DNA of 64,000 nucleotides from CAVZRC01 sp052148775 (GTDB taxonomy: Bacteria > Planctomycetota > Planctomycetia > Isosphaerales > Isosphaeraceae): the NCBI GenBank assembly GCA_052148775.1, contig JBKQHM010000804.1, forward strand, positions 1 through 64,000, read 5' to 3'. The position numbers and the translations under genes are program-made. Shown in pieces: positions 1 to 10,440 of the stretch. Below the pieces are notes generated by a model. The model did no database searches. It worked only from the letters and a program-made list of their open reading frames with translations, and was not told where the DNA came from. Numbering within the stretch: position 1 is the first letter of the stretch; each line of letters opens with the position of its first letter.

Positions 1-1740
1 ATGGACCTGGCCCTCAACCTCCAGGCCGCGCGCGCCTCGGTGCAGCAAGCGCTGGCCGTCTACGGCGTCTCGAGAGACGCGAGAGCCCGACCCGCACTCG
101 ATGCCGAGCTCAATGACGCCCAGAAGGCCGAGGTCCTCGGGGATTGCTATCAGCTCCTGCTGATCCTCGCCGAGACGGAAGCCCAGTCCGCGTCGGACGA
201 TAAGCCTGCCGAGAAGGAGACCTACCTGCGTCGAGCCCTCGGTGACCTCGATCGCGCCAGCACCTTCGGCACGCCTTCCCGCGCGTTCCACCTGAGGCGG
301 GCGCGCTACCTGAGGATGCTCGGCAAGCCGGCCGAGGCGGAGCAGGCCGAGCTGGCGGCGGGCAAGGCGCCGCTCGACAACATCCTCGATCATTTCCTGA
401 TGGCGGATGAGTTCTACCGCCGCGAGCAATTCCGTGAGGCCATCCAGGAATTCGAACGGGTCCTGGAGCAAAATCCCAGCCATTTCTGGGCCGAGTATCT
501 CGATGCGCTCTGCCTCCTGCGGCAACAGCGGCCCGCCGAAGCGCGGGCCTTGCTCACAGCGTGCCTGGCGCAACGCACCGATTTCGTCTGGCCGTACCTG
601 CTGCGCGGCTTTGCTCAAGAGGAGCTGCAAGCCTGGGACGCGGCCGACTCGGACTTCCAGAAGGCCGCGAAATTGCCCCTCGATGAGAATACGCGCTACG
701 TCCTTCTGGTCTATCGCGCGGTGCTGCGGATCCGGACCGACCGATGCACGGACGCCATCGCCGATTTGCAAGCGGCCATTCGATTGAAGCCGAACGCCTA
801 TCAGGCGTTCGTCAACATGGCCAATGCGTACCGGAGGCTGGGCAAGCTGGACCAGGCCGTGGCACAGTTGAATCACGCCATCCAACTCGAACCGGGGTTG
901 GCCCACCTCTACCGCCTGCGCGCCCGGCTCCAGCTCGAACGCAAAGAGCAGGAGCTGGCGCTGGTCGACTTCAATCAGGCCATCGGGCGGGAGGACTCGA
1001 CGAGTCCCTACCAGGCGGATGACCTCGTCGACCGCGGCCGTCTCTTGTTGAGTGGCAAGAAGTATACCGAGGCGCTCTCCTCGTTCGTCGCCGCCCTGGC
1101 GTTGCGCTCGGACCATCCTCGGGCGCTTCGGCTGGAGGCTGAGGCCCTCTTTCACCTGGGCCGCTTCGAGGAGGTTGTGGCGGCGTTCGACCGATACCTC
1201 GAGATCGGCAAGCCGCTGGAGTCGGTCTATCGAGGCCGTGGCCTGGCCCGGGCGGAACTCGGCCGGTATCCGGGCGCCATCGAGGATTTCACGAAGGCGC
1301 TGGAGCTGAGCCCCACCTCGGCGGTGCAAGCCTACCGAGGCTGGATGCACCTGGGGGTCGATGCGCCCAAGCTGGCGCTGCGCGACTTCGAGCTGGCCAT
1401 CGAGCTCGATCCCCGCAACGGGGATGCCTACAGCGGCCGGGGTGTTGTCCACGCCGGCCAGGGTCGTTATCGTGAGGCAACGAGGGACGCCGCGGAGGCC
1501 ATCCGCCTCGGGCCGCCGTCACCGCGGTTGTTCTACAACGCCGCGCGGATCTACGCGCAGTGCCCCGACGCCAACCCGCAGCGCGCGATGGAGTTGATCC
1601 AGAAGGCGGTGCACCTGCTTCCCGGCGATCAACAACGCGCGTTCTGGTCCAAGACCATTCGAACGGACCCGGCCCTCACCACGCTGCGGCGACGCCCCGC
1701 CTTCGTCCAGTTGGAAACCTCGTTGATGCGAAGGGACTGA
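1..1740 (+). CDS. TPR-repeat protein, 5' end probably outside the window
   Basis: The reading frame is open from the first base, so the ATG at position 1 may be internal and the N-terminus may be missing. The 579 visible residues are almost wholly helical tetratricopeptide repeats of about 34 residues. Clear units run from about residue 128 to 540, with the typical pattern of a small residue at position 8 and a final Pro, as in LKPNAYQAFVNMANAYRRLG and LDPRNGDAYSGRGVVHAGQG. TPR arrays are protein-binding scaffolds. In planctomycetes such arrays often form the C-terminal half of Ser/Thr kinases; that is a possibility here, not something visible. The stop codon lies 3 nt before the start of the FG-GAP gene, so the two are probably co-transcribed. 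Confidence 0.8.
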   Translation: MDLALNLQAARASVQQALAVYGVSRDARARPALDAELNDAQKAEVLGDCYQLLLILAETEAQSASDDKPAEKETYLRRALGDLDRASTFGTPSRAFHLRRARYLRMLGKPAEAEQAELAAGKAPLDNILDHFLMADEFYRREQFREAIQEFERVLEQNPSHFWAEYLDALCLLRQQRPAEARALLTACLAQRTDFVWPYLLRGFAQEELQAWDAADSDFQKAAKLPLDENTRYVLLVYRAVLRIRTDRCTDAIADLQAAIRLKPNAYQAFVNMANAYRRLGKLDQAVAQLNHAIQLEPGLAHLYRLRARLQLERKEQELALVDFNQAIGREDSTSPYQADDLVDRGRLLLSGKKYTEALSSFVAALALRSDHPRALRLEAEALFHLGRFEEVVAAFDRYLEIGKPLESVYRGRGLARAELGRYPGAIEDFTKALELSPTSAVQAYRGWMHLGVDAPKLALRDFELAIELDPRNGDAYSGRGVVHAGQGRYREATRDAAEAIRLGPPSPRLFYNAARIYAQCPDANPQRAMELIQKAVHLLPGDQQRAFWSKTIRTDPALTTLRRRPAFVQLETSLMRRD

Positions 1741-1743
1741 CTG

Positions 1744-4700
1744 ATGAGTTCGCGATCGCGGCCCAAGGCCCGGCGTGACCACCGTCTTCGGAGACTGACT
1801 TCGTTGCCGCGGGGCTTGGAGTGGCTCGATCGTCGCACCCTGTTAGCCCTCTCCCCGTTGGCCCTGGCGACGCCCCTGGACTTCAGCTCCCGCGACTCGA
1901 TCCAGATCTCGCACGCACTGACTACACCCGATGACGTCGATCTCTACGCCGCGACGCTCTGGGCCGGCGACACGCTCGACATCAACATCGTCGCCGAAGA
2001 GACGGGCAGTGGGTTGGCCAGCCTCCTGCGGGTCTTCAATGCGGACGGGACGCCCCTGTCGCTGGACAACCAGCAGGGGGGCGACCCGCACCTGACCTTC
2101 CAGGCGGCAACCACCGGCACCTACTACATCGGTGTCAGCAGCGCCCCCAACGACAACTACAATCCGGCGCTCTCGAACAGCGGCATCGGTGACACAATGG
2201 GCCCGTACGAGCTGGACGTGGACCTCACGAAGACCGGTCCCCTCTTGCCCGACCTGACCGGCAGTTCGTTCCGTGCCGGTGCGGACATGTCGGCGTCCGG
2301 CGACACGGTCCCCGTCAACTTCACCGTCGAGAACCGGGGCGGCGCCGACCCAGGAAACTTCCAGGTTCAGGTGCTGCTAGACGACAGCAATCTCTTCAAC
2401 AGCTCGTCGCAGGTATTGGCGACGTTCTCCCGCCAGCAACTGGTCCCCGGCGCTTCGGGCCAGGACTTCTCATCGCCGAGCGGCTTCCACGTCGTGATGC
2501 CGGTTGGCCTGTCATCGGGGCAGTATTACCTCGGAACGCGGATCATCCCCGACCCAGCCGTGCCCGAAGCCGGTCTGAACGACAAGAGCGGCGTCCATCG
2601 CGGCGAGGACTGGGAACCACTCACGATCGTCACCCGATCCGCGGCGGGGGTGACCAACCTGTCGCTGGTTGATGCCGGCCTGCGCACGGAAGAGACGGGA
2701 ACCGCGAGCACGATTCAGGAGGGGGTGTACACCCTCACCGTGACCGGCGGCATGGGCGATGGCGAGCTGACGGCCGAAGTCGACGGCATCGGCGGCTTGC
2801 TCCCCCGACTGACGCTCTCCGATCCGACGGGCCAGACCCTGGTCCAGTCGGATAGCGATCGGATCGTCCAGGCACTTTTTCCCGGGACGTATCTTCTCAC
2901 CGTCACCGCGCAAGCCGTGGCGGGTACTTTCCGGCTCGACACCTCGTTCACCTCAACCAGTCCGATCCTGGCTCCGCTCCCGAATGCGCTCTCGGGCGGA
3001 TTCGGCCTGGTCCGGCCGGCCATGGGCGACTTGACCAATAACGGAATCCTCGATCTGGTCGTTCCCGACCAACTCGACGACACGGTCGACGTTTACATGG
3101 GCAGCGGCGATGGCACGTTCCAGCCGCCGGAAGTCATTAACGTCGGCGCCGAGCCTCGCTTCGTGACGCTGGCCGACCTGACCGGCGATGGTAAGCTGGA
3201 CATCGTCACCACCAACTGGCGCGACGGCACAGTGAGCGTGCTGCTGGGCAATGGCGACGGCACTTTTCAGCCGGCGAAACACGACACGGTTGGACAGGAC
3301 GACGGGGCGGTGGCGGTCGCAGACCTGACCGGCGACGGCATCCCGGACATCGTCACCGCCAACTATGCCGATAAGACTGTGAGCGTCTTGGTCGGCAACG
3401 GCGACGGCACCTTCCTGCCCCAGCGAGTTTATCCCGTCGGCCCTGGCCCGATTGGGCTGGTCGTGGCGGACCTCAATGGCAACGGAATCCCCGACATCGT
3501 GACTGCGAATACGTTCGGCGATGATGTCAGCGTGTTGATGGGCAAGGGCGACGGCACCTTTCAACCACAGCAAACCTTCGCCGCGGGAGAAGCCCCCGGT
3601 TCGATCGCCGTGGACGATTTGAACGGGGACGGCAAGCCCGACCTCGTGGTCGACAACACCTACTCCAACACCGTGAGCGTATTGCTGGGTAACGAGAACG
3701 GCACGTTTCAACTCCCGCAATCCTACGCGACAGGTCCAGGACCGGATTGGGTCGTGGCGGCGGACCTGACCGGCGACGGCATTCCGGACATCGTCGCAGC
3801 CAACAGCGACGGCACGGTCAGCGTGTTGCTGGGCAACGGCGACGGCACGTTCCAGACGCAGAGGGTTTTCTCCGGCGACTTCCCGGGTGAGCCCGTGGTC
3901 GGTGATCTGAATGGAGACGGCAAGCCCGACATCGTCGTCGCGGGCGGCGGCGCGATCAGTGTGTTGCTGGGCAATGGCGACGGCACGTTCCAGACGCCCC
4001 CGGCCACCACCTCCCCTGCTCTCGATCTGATCCCCTATGCCGTGACAGTGGCGGACCTGACCGGCGATGGTCGGGCCGACATCATCACCGCCAACATCAA
4101 CGACGACAGCGTGAGCGTGCTCCTCCAGAATAGCGACGGCACGTTCCAGACCAGGCAGACGTTCCCGACCGGAGCCGGAACGGGCCCGGGGGCGGTGGCG
4201 GTCGCGGACCTGACCGGCGACGGCATCCCCGACATCGTGACCGCCGATTACCACAGCAACAGCGTGAGCGTGTTGATGGGCAAGGGCGACGGCACCTTCC
4301 AGGCGCCGGAAATCCTCGCCGTGGGCGATTCGCCCAATGATCTAACCGTGGCGGACCTGCGGGACGACGGCAAGGAGGACATCGTTACCGCCAACGAAGG
4401 CAGCAACACGGTCAGCGTGTTGATGGGCAATGGCGACGGCACCTTCGAACCCCAGCAGACTTACGCCGTGGGCTCACGCCCCGTCTCTGTGACGTTGGCC
4501 GACCTGACCGGCGACGGCGTCCTCGACATCATCACCGCGAATCATCATGACGGCACGGTCAGTGTGCTGATGGGAAACGGCGACGGCACCTTCCAAACCG
4601 CGAAAGAATACACGGCGGGAGGGAGTGCGGGGAGGGCCAATTCGGTCGTGGTGGCGGACCTGACCGGCGACGGCATCCCCGACCTCGTCGTGGCCAACAG

Positions 4701-7700
4701 CGCCTCCAACACCGTGAGTGTCTTGCTGGGCAACGGGAACGGCACCTTCCAGGCCGCGAAAGTCTACGCGGTCGGATCGGACCCGCGTGGGGTGGCGGTG
4801 GCGGAGCTTTCCGGCGACGGTATCGAGGACATCGTCACCGCCAACTACGGCGACGGCACAGTGAGCGTCTTGATGGGCAACGGGAATGGCACCTTCGCGG
4901 CGCAGCAAACCTTCGCGGTTGGAGAGGGGGCTTACGGGGTCGCGGTGGCGGACCTCAGCGGCGACGGAAAGCTCGACGTTGTCACCGCAAACGAGAGCGC
5001 GGGTACAGTCAGTGTATTGCTGGGCAATGGCGACGGCGAGTTTGAGCCCCAAGAGGTCCTCCAACTCGGCGCGAACAAGTATTCCGCGATAGTGGCGGAC
5101 GTCAACGGCGACGGCAATCCCGACCTCATCGAGACCAGCCGGCTCCAGGGGACCGTGAGCGTGCAACTGGGCAACGGCGACGGCACCTTTTCGCAGGGAT
5201 CGACCCTGGACGTCGATGCCGAGCCCATCGCCGTCGCGGTGGCGGACCTCAACGGCGACGGGCGGGAGGACATCGTGACGACCAACTCCGCCGACAACAC
5301 CGTGAGCGTATTGCTGGGCGATGGCGACGGCACCTTCCAGCCTCAGAAGACCTTCGCCGTCGGCCGCAGCCCGCGCGGGTTGGCGGTTGCGGTCTTGACC
5401 GGCGACGATATCCCCGACCTCGTCGTGGCCAACTACGATGACGATACGGTGAGCGTGCTCCTGGGCAATGGCGATGGCACCTTCCAGCCGCAGGTCGTTT
5501 ATACGGTCGGAGACCGCCCCTACGCGGTTGCGGTGGCGACGCTGACGGGTGACGGCATTCCGGACATCATCGTCACCAACGCTGGCGGTGACAGCGTCAG
5601 CGTGCTTCTGGGCCGGGGCAACGGCACCTTTGAACCTCAGGAGACATTCGCCGTCGGCCGACAGCCGTTCGCCCTGGCGGTGGCGGACCTGACCGGCGAC
5701 GGGATCCAGGACATCGTCACCGCCAACTACGCCGACGACACCGTGAGCGTTCTCCTGGGCGATGGTGACGGCTCGTTCCAGAGTCAGACGGTTTTCCGAA
5801 CCGGCAACCAACCGTCGTCGGTCGTGGCGGCGGAGGTCAACGGCGACGGCCTGCCCGGCCTGGTGACCGCCGACGCAGGCGACAACACGGTGAGCGTGCT
5901 GCGGAACAACGGCAATGGGTCGTTCGAGGCGCCGCTTACCCTCGCCGCCGAGCAGCAACCGATCCAGACCTTGTTGGCCGACGTCAACAGCGACGGACTG
6001 CCCGACCTGGTGACCGTGAGCAATCACGACAGCGCGATCGGCGTTCTGCTGAATACGGGTGCCGACACCTTCGAGCCCGCCTCGGCGGCCGTCGCGGTCG
6101 GAATGAGCAATACGCCGTTCCTGGCGGACCTCACCGGCAACGGCATCGACGATAGTGTGGTCCTGGATGGATCGGGCAATATCCTCTTCCGCGCGGGACT
6201 GGGGGGCGCGAGCAATTCCTTTGCTCCGCCTGTGATCCTCAACCCCGGCCACCCGGCACGCTCGATCGCGATCGTGAACATCGGGTCGGGATTGGCCGTC
6301 GCCGCGGCCGACGCCGACTTCGATCCCCAGCTCTCCACCAACCAATTCGTCTTTACCGTCTCGATTTACACCTTCCGCAAACCGAGCGATCTCCCCGTCG
6401 AATACGGACCACCTCCGCAGCTCAGCTCGACATACACGGGCCCTGCGGACGCCGGTTTCACCCGCAGCATTGCCTTCACAACCACGTCCCTACCCACCAG
6501 CGTCATCGCCGCCGACCTGACGGGGAACGGCCTGGACGACCTGATCGTCGCCGACGCCCTGAACAATAGCGTCACCATCGCCTTGCAGACCGCGTCGGGA
6601 CAGATCGGTGCTCCGATCACGGTCCCCGTGGGCGAGACGCCATCGGACATCGCCGTCGCGGACGTCAACGGCAATTCTCTGCCGGACATCATCGTGACCG
6701 ATCAGGCTTCCGGCGAGGTGACCGTCCTGCTCAACGATCCCGCGCATACTTTCAGCCAGGAGCTAACTCTTAGCACCAGCACGGAGCCGAGCACTCTGAA
6801 TACGACTTCGGGCAGCCCCGCCCTCAGCTCGGTCGCCCTGCCGGTCAGCATGGTCTCCGGGGACTTCCTGAGCGACGGTCAGACGGACCTCGTGGTGGTC
6901 GATCGCGGCACGCACACCATCACGCTGTTACCCGGGGACGACAACGGCGGCTTCCTTGCGCCGGAACTGTCGATGACCACCTCGACCAGCGACGGCTTCC
7001 ATATCAACAACGACCCCGGCGCGATGGTGGCCGGCGCCTTCGATCGCAACGGCCCGATGGATCTCGCCGTGCTGATGGAAGACACCGGCCAGGTCTGGAT
7101 TTATACCCCCGTGGGCAATGGCACGTTCCGCCACACCTTCAGCATCGCGGTCGGCGAAGACGCCACCGGGCTCTCGTTGGTCCCCGGGAACGGACCGGGA
7201 CTGCTGGATCTCGTGGTGGGCAACACCTTCGGCGACGTATTGATCCTCGATGGCAAGGGGGACGGCACGTTCCAGATCAGCGGAGCGGCGGTTTCGCTGT
7301 CAGTGGTCCCCAACCTGCTCGGCGCCGGTGAGGCGGGCGTGCTGGTGGCGAACCAGGCGAGCAACCGCGTGACGGTCCAGGCCCCATCGGCCAACGGCAG
7401 CCAGTACAGGACCGTGTCGACACTGGGCAGCGCCTCATCGTCGCAGTTGGCGCCCGGCTATGTCGAGTGGGCGTACCTCGACAGCGGCTCGACCTTGCCC
7501 GACGCCATCGTGGTGAGCACGGGAAGCAACGCGGTGGTGGTCTATCGGACGCTGTCGATCACCGATGGCGTGCCCACCTTCGCGGCGCCGCGGACTTACT
7601 TCGTCGGCACCTCACCGGCGAGCGTCACGGTGGCCGACATCAACGACGACGGAATCCCCGACCTGCTGGTCGCCGACCAGGGGAGCAACGACGTCTCGGT

Positions 7701-9141
7701 GTTGTTCGGTTCCTACGACGCCTCGGGGGACTGGGTCGGTATCGCCGGTCCGCGCCTCAAGTCCGGCGGCGACGGCCCGATCGCCGTCGAGGTGGGCGAC
7801 CTGACCGGCAACGGCGTGCTGGACCTGGCGGTCGTCAATGGGGGCAGCGGCACGGTGACTCTGCTGCCCGGCGTCGGCGGTGGCTTCTTCGATGACCAGC
7901 ACCCTCTAACACTCTTCAACTTGGGAGGCGCCGTGGTTCAGCCTCCGAGCTTCGTGGCCAACACGGGCGTGGGCTACGCGGTGACGGCCGTCGGGGACCT
8001 CGTCCGGTTCGACTTGAACGACTCCGGCGGCGGTGCCCGCGTGGTCTTCGCCGGTCAACGTATCGTGGCGGCGCAAGCCCTGTCGAGTGGACAGGTCGTG
8101 GTGGCGCTGGCCAGCGGAGCCGTCGAGCTCCTGGCCCCGCAGGAGGGCGGCCTGACCGTCTCATCACTCTTGAAAGCGCAAGGGGGAATCCCCGCCTTGC
8201 CCAGCTCGATCGAGGTGCTGAAAAACGCCAGCGGGAGCTTCGACGTGCTGGTGAGCAGCCAGGGCTCCGACACCATCTACGTCTACGCGGCGGGGGGGGC
8301 GGGGGCTTTCACGCCGGGGACGTTCGGGCAATCCGGAGGGGCGTTTTCCTCGACGGTCTCGCAGCCGTTCGCCTCCTCGAGCTCGTCCTTCAACCAGGCT
8401 GCGTTCCTTCTGACCACCGCGAGTGAGTCGAGCGCCAGCGAGTCGTCGTCGGCCGCGAGCACATCCTCGGCGTCGAGCGCGGTTGCCGCGACGACGGGCG
8501 GGTCCGTGACTGCGGGATTGTCGCTCGGCGGATTCGCTTCGACGCTCAACACGCTCTTCGAGGGGGCGAGTGTCGCGATCCTCGTCGCGGTCCAGGGCAA
8601 TTCCTACCTGAACGTGCCGGTACTCGACTTCGGATCCCAGTACGGCGACGAGGCCGCCGATGTCGCAAGACGGATGCCCGAGCTGTCGGCGAGGTACCCG
8701 ATCGGCGACACGTCGCCATTGTGGCGCCTGATCGTGGGGATCGATGAGGCGTTGAAGGACTATCACGGTTCCGGGGAATCCGCTGTGCCGGGGGTTGTCG
8801 ATCTCCTGCAAGATCCCTGGAATGAGGACCTTTTTTGGCGACAACAACGGGCGCAATCCCGCGGGCCCGCCCCCGATCCGGCTGGCGGGCTGAAGGGCGA
8901 CGAACCGGGAGCCGTACGGGACGAACCGCCTCATGCCCCCGGCAGGAACGACCGAGGATCGACCGGGCTTTTCGACGGTCCCGGTCGCGACGAAGCGGAA
9001 CCGCTGGCCCCGGGCCTGATGGAGCGCATTGGAGCCGGCCTACAAGCCGTGGCCGCCGCCGTGCTCTTTCTGACACCGCCCTTCGCGAGCCGGGCTCGTG
9101 AATCGCGGTCCGATTCACCCTCGAGCGAGTCCAGACGATGA
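1744..9141 (+). CDS. giant FG-GAP/VCBS-repeat surface protein with LEPR-XLL-like N-terminus
   Basis: A 2465-residue protein, probably exported. Residues about 20-40 contain LEWLDRRTLLALSPLA, a variant of the planctomycete LEPR-XLL motif found at the start of large secreted proteins. Then come a pre-peptidase C-terminal-like (PPC) domain at about 45-145, a CARDB-like domain at about 150-290 and a second PPC-like region at about 300-405. From about 410, some twenty well-conserved repeats of 46-52 residues follow, each with VSVLLGNGDGTF and a calcium-loop motif of the type DLTGDGIPDIV. More degenerate copies continue to about 2050. A Ser-rich linker lies near 2210-2250. The repeats are expected to form seven-bladed, calcium-binding propellers. 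The ATG is preceded by GAAGGGA inside the end of the TPR gene. The stop overlaps the next start by 4 nt (ATGA), which suggests translational coupling. Confidence 0.9.
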   Translation: MSSRSRPKARRDHRLRRLTSLPRGLEWLDRRTLLALSPLALATPLDFSSRDSIQISHALTTPDDVDLYAATLWAGDTLDINIVAEETGSGLASLLRVFNADGTPLSLDNQQGGDPHLTFQAATTGTYYIGVSSAPNDNYNPALSNSGIGDTMGPYELDVDLTKTGPLLPDLTGSSFRAGADMSASGDTVPVNFTVENRGGADPGNFQVQVLLDDSNLFNSSSQVLATFSRQQLVPGASGQDFSSPSGFHVVMPVGLSSGQYYLGTRIIPDPAVPEAGLNDKSGVHRGEDWEPLTIVTRSAAGVTNLSLVDAGLRTEETGTASTIQEGVYTLTVTGGMGDGELTAEVDGIGGLLPRLTLSDPTGQTLVQSDSDRIVQALFPGTYLLTVTAQAVAGTFRLDTSFTSTSPILAPLPNALSGGFGLVRPAMGDLTNNGILDLVVPDQLDDTVDVYMGSGDGTFQPPEVINVGAEPRFVTLADLTGDGKLDIVTTNWRDGTVSVLLGNGDGTFQPAKHDTVGQDDGAVAVADLTGDGIPDIVTANYADKTVSVLVGNGDGTFLPQRVYPVGPGPIGLVVADLNGNGIPDIVTANTFGDDVSVLMGKGDGTFQPQQTFAAGEAPGSIAVDDLNGDGKPDLVVDNTYSNTVSVLLGNENGTFQLPQSYATGPGPDWVVAADLTGDGIPDIVAANSDGTVSVLLGNGDGTFQTQRVFSGDFPGEPVVGDLNGDGKPDIVVAGGGAISVLLGNGDGTFQTPPATTSPALDLIPYAVTVADLTGDGRADIITANINDDSVSVLLQNSDGTFQTRQTFPTGAGTGPGAVAVADLTGDGIPDIVTADYHSNSVSVLMGKGDGTFQAPEILAVGDSPNDLTVADLRDDGKEDIVTANEGSNTVSVLMGNGDGTFEPQQTYAVGSRPVSVTLADLTGDGVLDIITANHHDGTVSVLMGNGDGTFQTAKEYTAGGSAGRANSVVVADLTGDGIPDLVVANSASNTVSVLLGNGNGTFQAAKVYAVGSDPRGVAVAELSGDGIEDIVTANYGDGTVSVLMGNGNGTFAAQQTFAVGEGAYGVAVADLSGDGKLDVVTANESAGTVSVLLGNGDGEFEPQEVLQLGANKYSAIVADVNGDGNPDLIETSRLQGTVSVQLGNGDGTFSQGSTLDVDAEPIAVAVADLNGDGREDIVTTNSADNTVSVLLGDGDGTFQPQKTFAVGRSPRGLAVAVLTGDDIPDLVVANYDDDTVSVLLGNGDGTFQPQVVYTVGDRPYAVAVATLTGDGIPDIIVTNAGGDSVSVLLGRGNGTFEPQETFAVGRQPFALAVADLTGDGIQDIVTANYADDTVSVLLGDGDGSFQSQTVFRTGNQPSSVVAAEVNGDGLPGLVTADAGDNTVSVLRNNGNGSFEAPLTLAAEQQPIQTLLADVNSDGLPDLVTVSNHDSAIGVLLNTGADTFEPASAAVAVGMSNTPFLADLTGNGIDDSVVLDGSGNILFRAGLGGASNSFAPPVILNPGHPARSIAIVNIGSGLAVAAADADFDPQLSTNQFVFTVSIYTFRKPSDLPVEYGPPPQLSSTYTGPADAGFTRSIAFTTTSLPTSVIAADLTGNGLDDLIVADALNNSVTIALQTASGQIGAPITVPVGETPSDIAVADVNGNSLPDIIVTDQASGEVTVLLNDPAHTFSQELTLSTSTEPSTLNTTSGSPALSSVALPVSMVSGDFLSDGQTDLVVVDRGTHTITLLPGDDNGGFLAPELSMTTSTSDGFHINNDPGAMVAGAFDRNGPMDLAVLMEDTGQVWIYTPVGNGTFRHTFSIAVGEDATGLSLVPGNGPGLLDLVVGNTFGDVLILDGKGDGTFQISGAAVSLSVVPNLLGAGEAGVLVANQASNRVTVQAPSANGSQYRTVSTLGSASSSQLAPGYVEWAYLDSGSTLPDAIVVSTGSNAVVVYRTLSITDGVPTFAAPRTYFVGTSPASVTVADINDDGIPDLLVADQGSNDVSVLFGSYDASGDWVGIAGPRLKSGGDGPIAVEVGDLTGNGVLDLAVVNGGSGTVTLLPGVGGGFFDDQHPLTLFNLGGAVVQPPSFVANTGVGYAVTAVGDLVRFDLNDSGGGARVVFAGQRIVAAQALSSGQVVVALASGAVELLAPQEGGLTVSSLLKAQGGIPALPSSIEVLKNASGSFDVLVSSQGSDTIYVYAAGGAGAFTPGTFGQSGGAFSSTVSQPFASSSSSFNQAAFLLTTASESSASESSSAASTSSASSAVAATTGGSVTAGLSLGGFASTLNTLFEGASVAILVAVQGNSYLNVPVLDFGSQYGDEAADVARRMPELSARYPIGDTSPLWRLIVGIDEALKDYHGSGESAVPGVVDLLQDPWNEDLFWRQQRAQSRGPAPDPAGGLKGDEPGAVRDEPPHAPGRNDRGSTGLFDGPGRDEAEPLAPGLMERIGAGLQAVAAAVLFLTPPFASRARESRSDSPSSESRR

Positions 9142-10208
9142 GCGTCGCATCTCCTTCCTCCTCCAACCGGCAGAACGAACCCTGGGTCGAAGTGACCGGT
9201 TCGACACGGCTGGCAGCCTGGCTGGCCGAGCAACAGGTCAGCCTGGCGTTCACGACCTACCAGTCCGGCAAGCTGTTCCTCATGGGGCACAAGAAGGAAG
9301 GTGGGCTGGCGGTCGCCGAGCGGACGCTCAACCGCGCGATGGGCCTCTGGGCCGACGGCCAGACGCTCTGGCTGAGCACGCTCTATCAGGTCTGGCGATT
9401 CGAGAACCTGCTCAGGCCCGGCGAGCTCTACGAGGGACACGACCGGCTCTATGTGCCGAAGGTGGCGAACACCACCGGCGACCTGGACATCCACGACATC
9501 GCCATCGATCACGACGGCCGTCCGGTGTTCGTCGCCACGAAGTTCGGCTGCATCGCGACCCTGTCGATGCGGTCCAGCTTCACCCCGCTCTGGCGGCCGG
9601 GGTTCCTGAGCAAGCTGGCCGCGGAGGATCGCTGCCACCTCAATGGCATGGCCCTGGAGGAGGGCCGCCCGCGCTATGTCACGGCGGTCAGTCAGAGCGA
9701 CGTGGTCGACGGCTGGCGCGACCGTCGCCAGAATGGCGGGGTCGTGCTGGAAGTGCCGGAGAGCCGCGTGCTCGCGTCGGGGCTCTCGATGCCGCACTCA
9801 CCCCGGCTCTACCGGGGCCGGCTCTGGCTACACAATTCCGGCGCGGGGCAGTTCGGCAGCATCGATCCCGGCGGCGGGCCATTCGAGGCGCTGACCTTCT
9901 GCCCGGGCTATTTGCGCGGACTGACATTCGTCGGCGATTACGCCGTGCTCGGCCTGTCCCGGCCGCGCCACGACAAGACCTTCGGCGGCCTGGCGCTGGA
10001 TGCCGAGCTGGCCAATCGCGACGCGGAGCCCCGTTGCGGCCTGCTGATCATCGACCTGCGTACCGGCGACGTCGCCCACTGGATCCGTGTGGAAGGGATG
10101 GTCCGCGAGCTCTACGACGTGGCCGTTCTCCCCGGAGTTTCCCGGCCCATGGCGCTTGGTTTCAAGTCGGACGAGATTCAGCGGATCATCACCATCGGCG
10201 AGGATTGA
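9138..10208 (+). CDS. TIGR03032 family protein (predicted beta-propeller)
   Basis: This 356-residue protein matches the TIGR03032 family as I recall it: an early FTTYQSGKLFLMG segment, then AMGLWADG, DLDIHDIAID, FVATKFGCIATL, WLHNSGAGQFG and a C-terminal PRHDKTFGGLAL. The family has no established activity and is usually thought to fold as a beta-propeller. No signal peptide is seen, so it is probably cytoplasmic, unlike its upstream neighbour. The start ATG shares 4 nt with the FG-GAP stop codon, which fixes the start and suggests co-translation. The pairing with a TPR protein and a giant surface protein hints at a role in surface-protein handling, but that is inference. Confidence 0.85.
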   Translation: MSVASPSSSNRQNEPWVEVTGSTRLAAWLAEQQVSLAFTTYQSGKLFLMGHKKEGGLAVAERTLNRAMGLWADGQTLWLSTLYQVWRFENLLRPGELYEGHDRLYVPKVANTTGDLDIHDIAIDHDGRPVFVATKFGCIATLSMRSSFTPLWRPGFLSKLAAEDRCHLNGMALEEGRPRYVTAVSQSDVVDGWRDRRQNGGVVLEVPESRVLASGLSMPHSPRLYRGRLWLHNSGAGQFGSIDPGGGPFEALTFCPGYLRGLTFVGDYAVLGLSRPRHDKTFGGLALDAELANRDAEPRCGLLIIDLRTGDVAHWIRVEGMVRELYDVAVLPGVSRPMALGFKSDEIQRIITIGED

Positions 10209-10248
10209 ATCCCCACTCGAGCCTCAGAATGGGGGCGTGGTCGTAGAG

Positions 10249-10268
10249 TTCGGGGCATCAGCCCCGAA
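10249..10268 (+). terminator. perfect 8-bp stem-loop after the TIGR03032 gene
   Basis: TTCGGGGC, loop ATCA, GCCCCGAA lies about 40 nt after the stop codon. It is a strong GC hairpin where the three-gene unit should end. There is no T-run behind it, so rho-independent termination is uncertain; it could also be an mRNA-stabilising stem. Confidence 0.4.
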
Positions 10269-10440
10269 ATGCCGAAGACGAAGCAAGCGACTGTTTGCTC
10301 GCTCTCTCCAAGAACAATCAGCCTGGCGGATCGATGGAGACCATTGATCCGGGGCGTTAGAATGGATTGCTGGAAGCGTCCAGTGGATCGACTTGATCCG
10401 AGACGGTTCATCCAGGCCGAAGACCGGCAGCGAGCCAACG

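Noticed and set aside
3079..6070. Regularly spaced DNA repeats that could look like a CRISPR array
   Set aside because: The repeats are in frame, 147 nt apart and encode FG-GAP units; no cas genes are present.
4474..6345. 623-codon open frame on the minus strand within the FG-GAP gene
   Set aside because: It mirrors the repeat array of the plus-strand gene and is repetitive in Val, Gly and Asp without family character; high GC keeps the antisense frame open.
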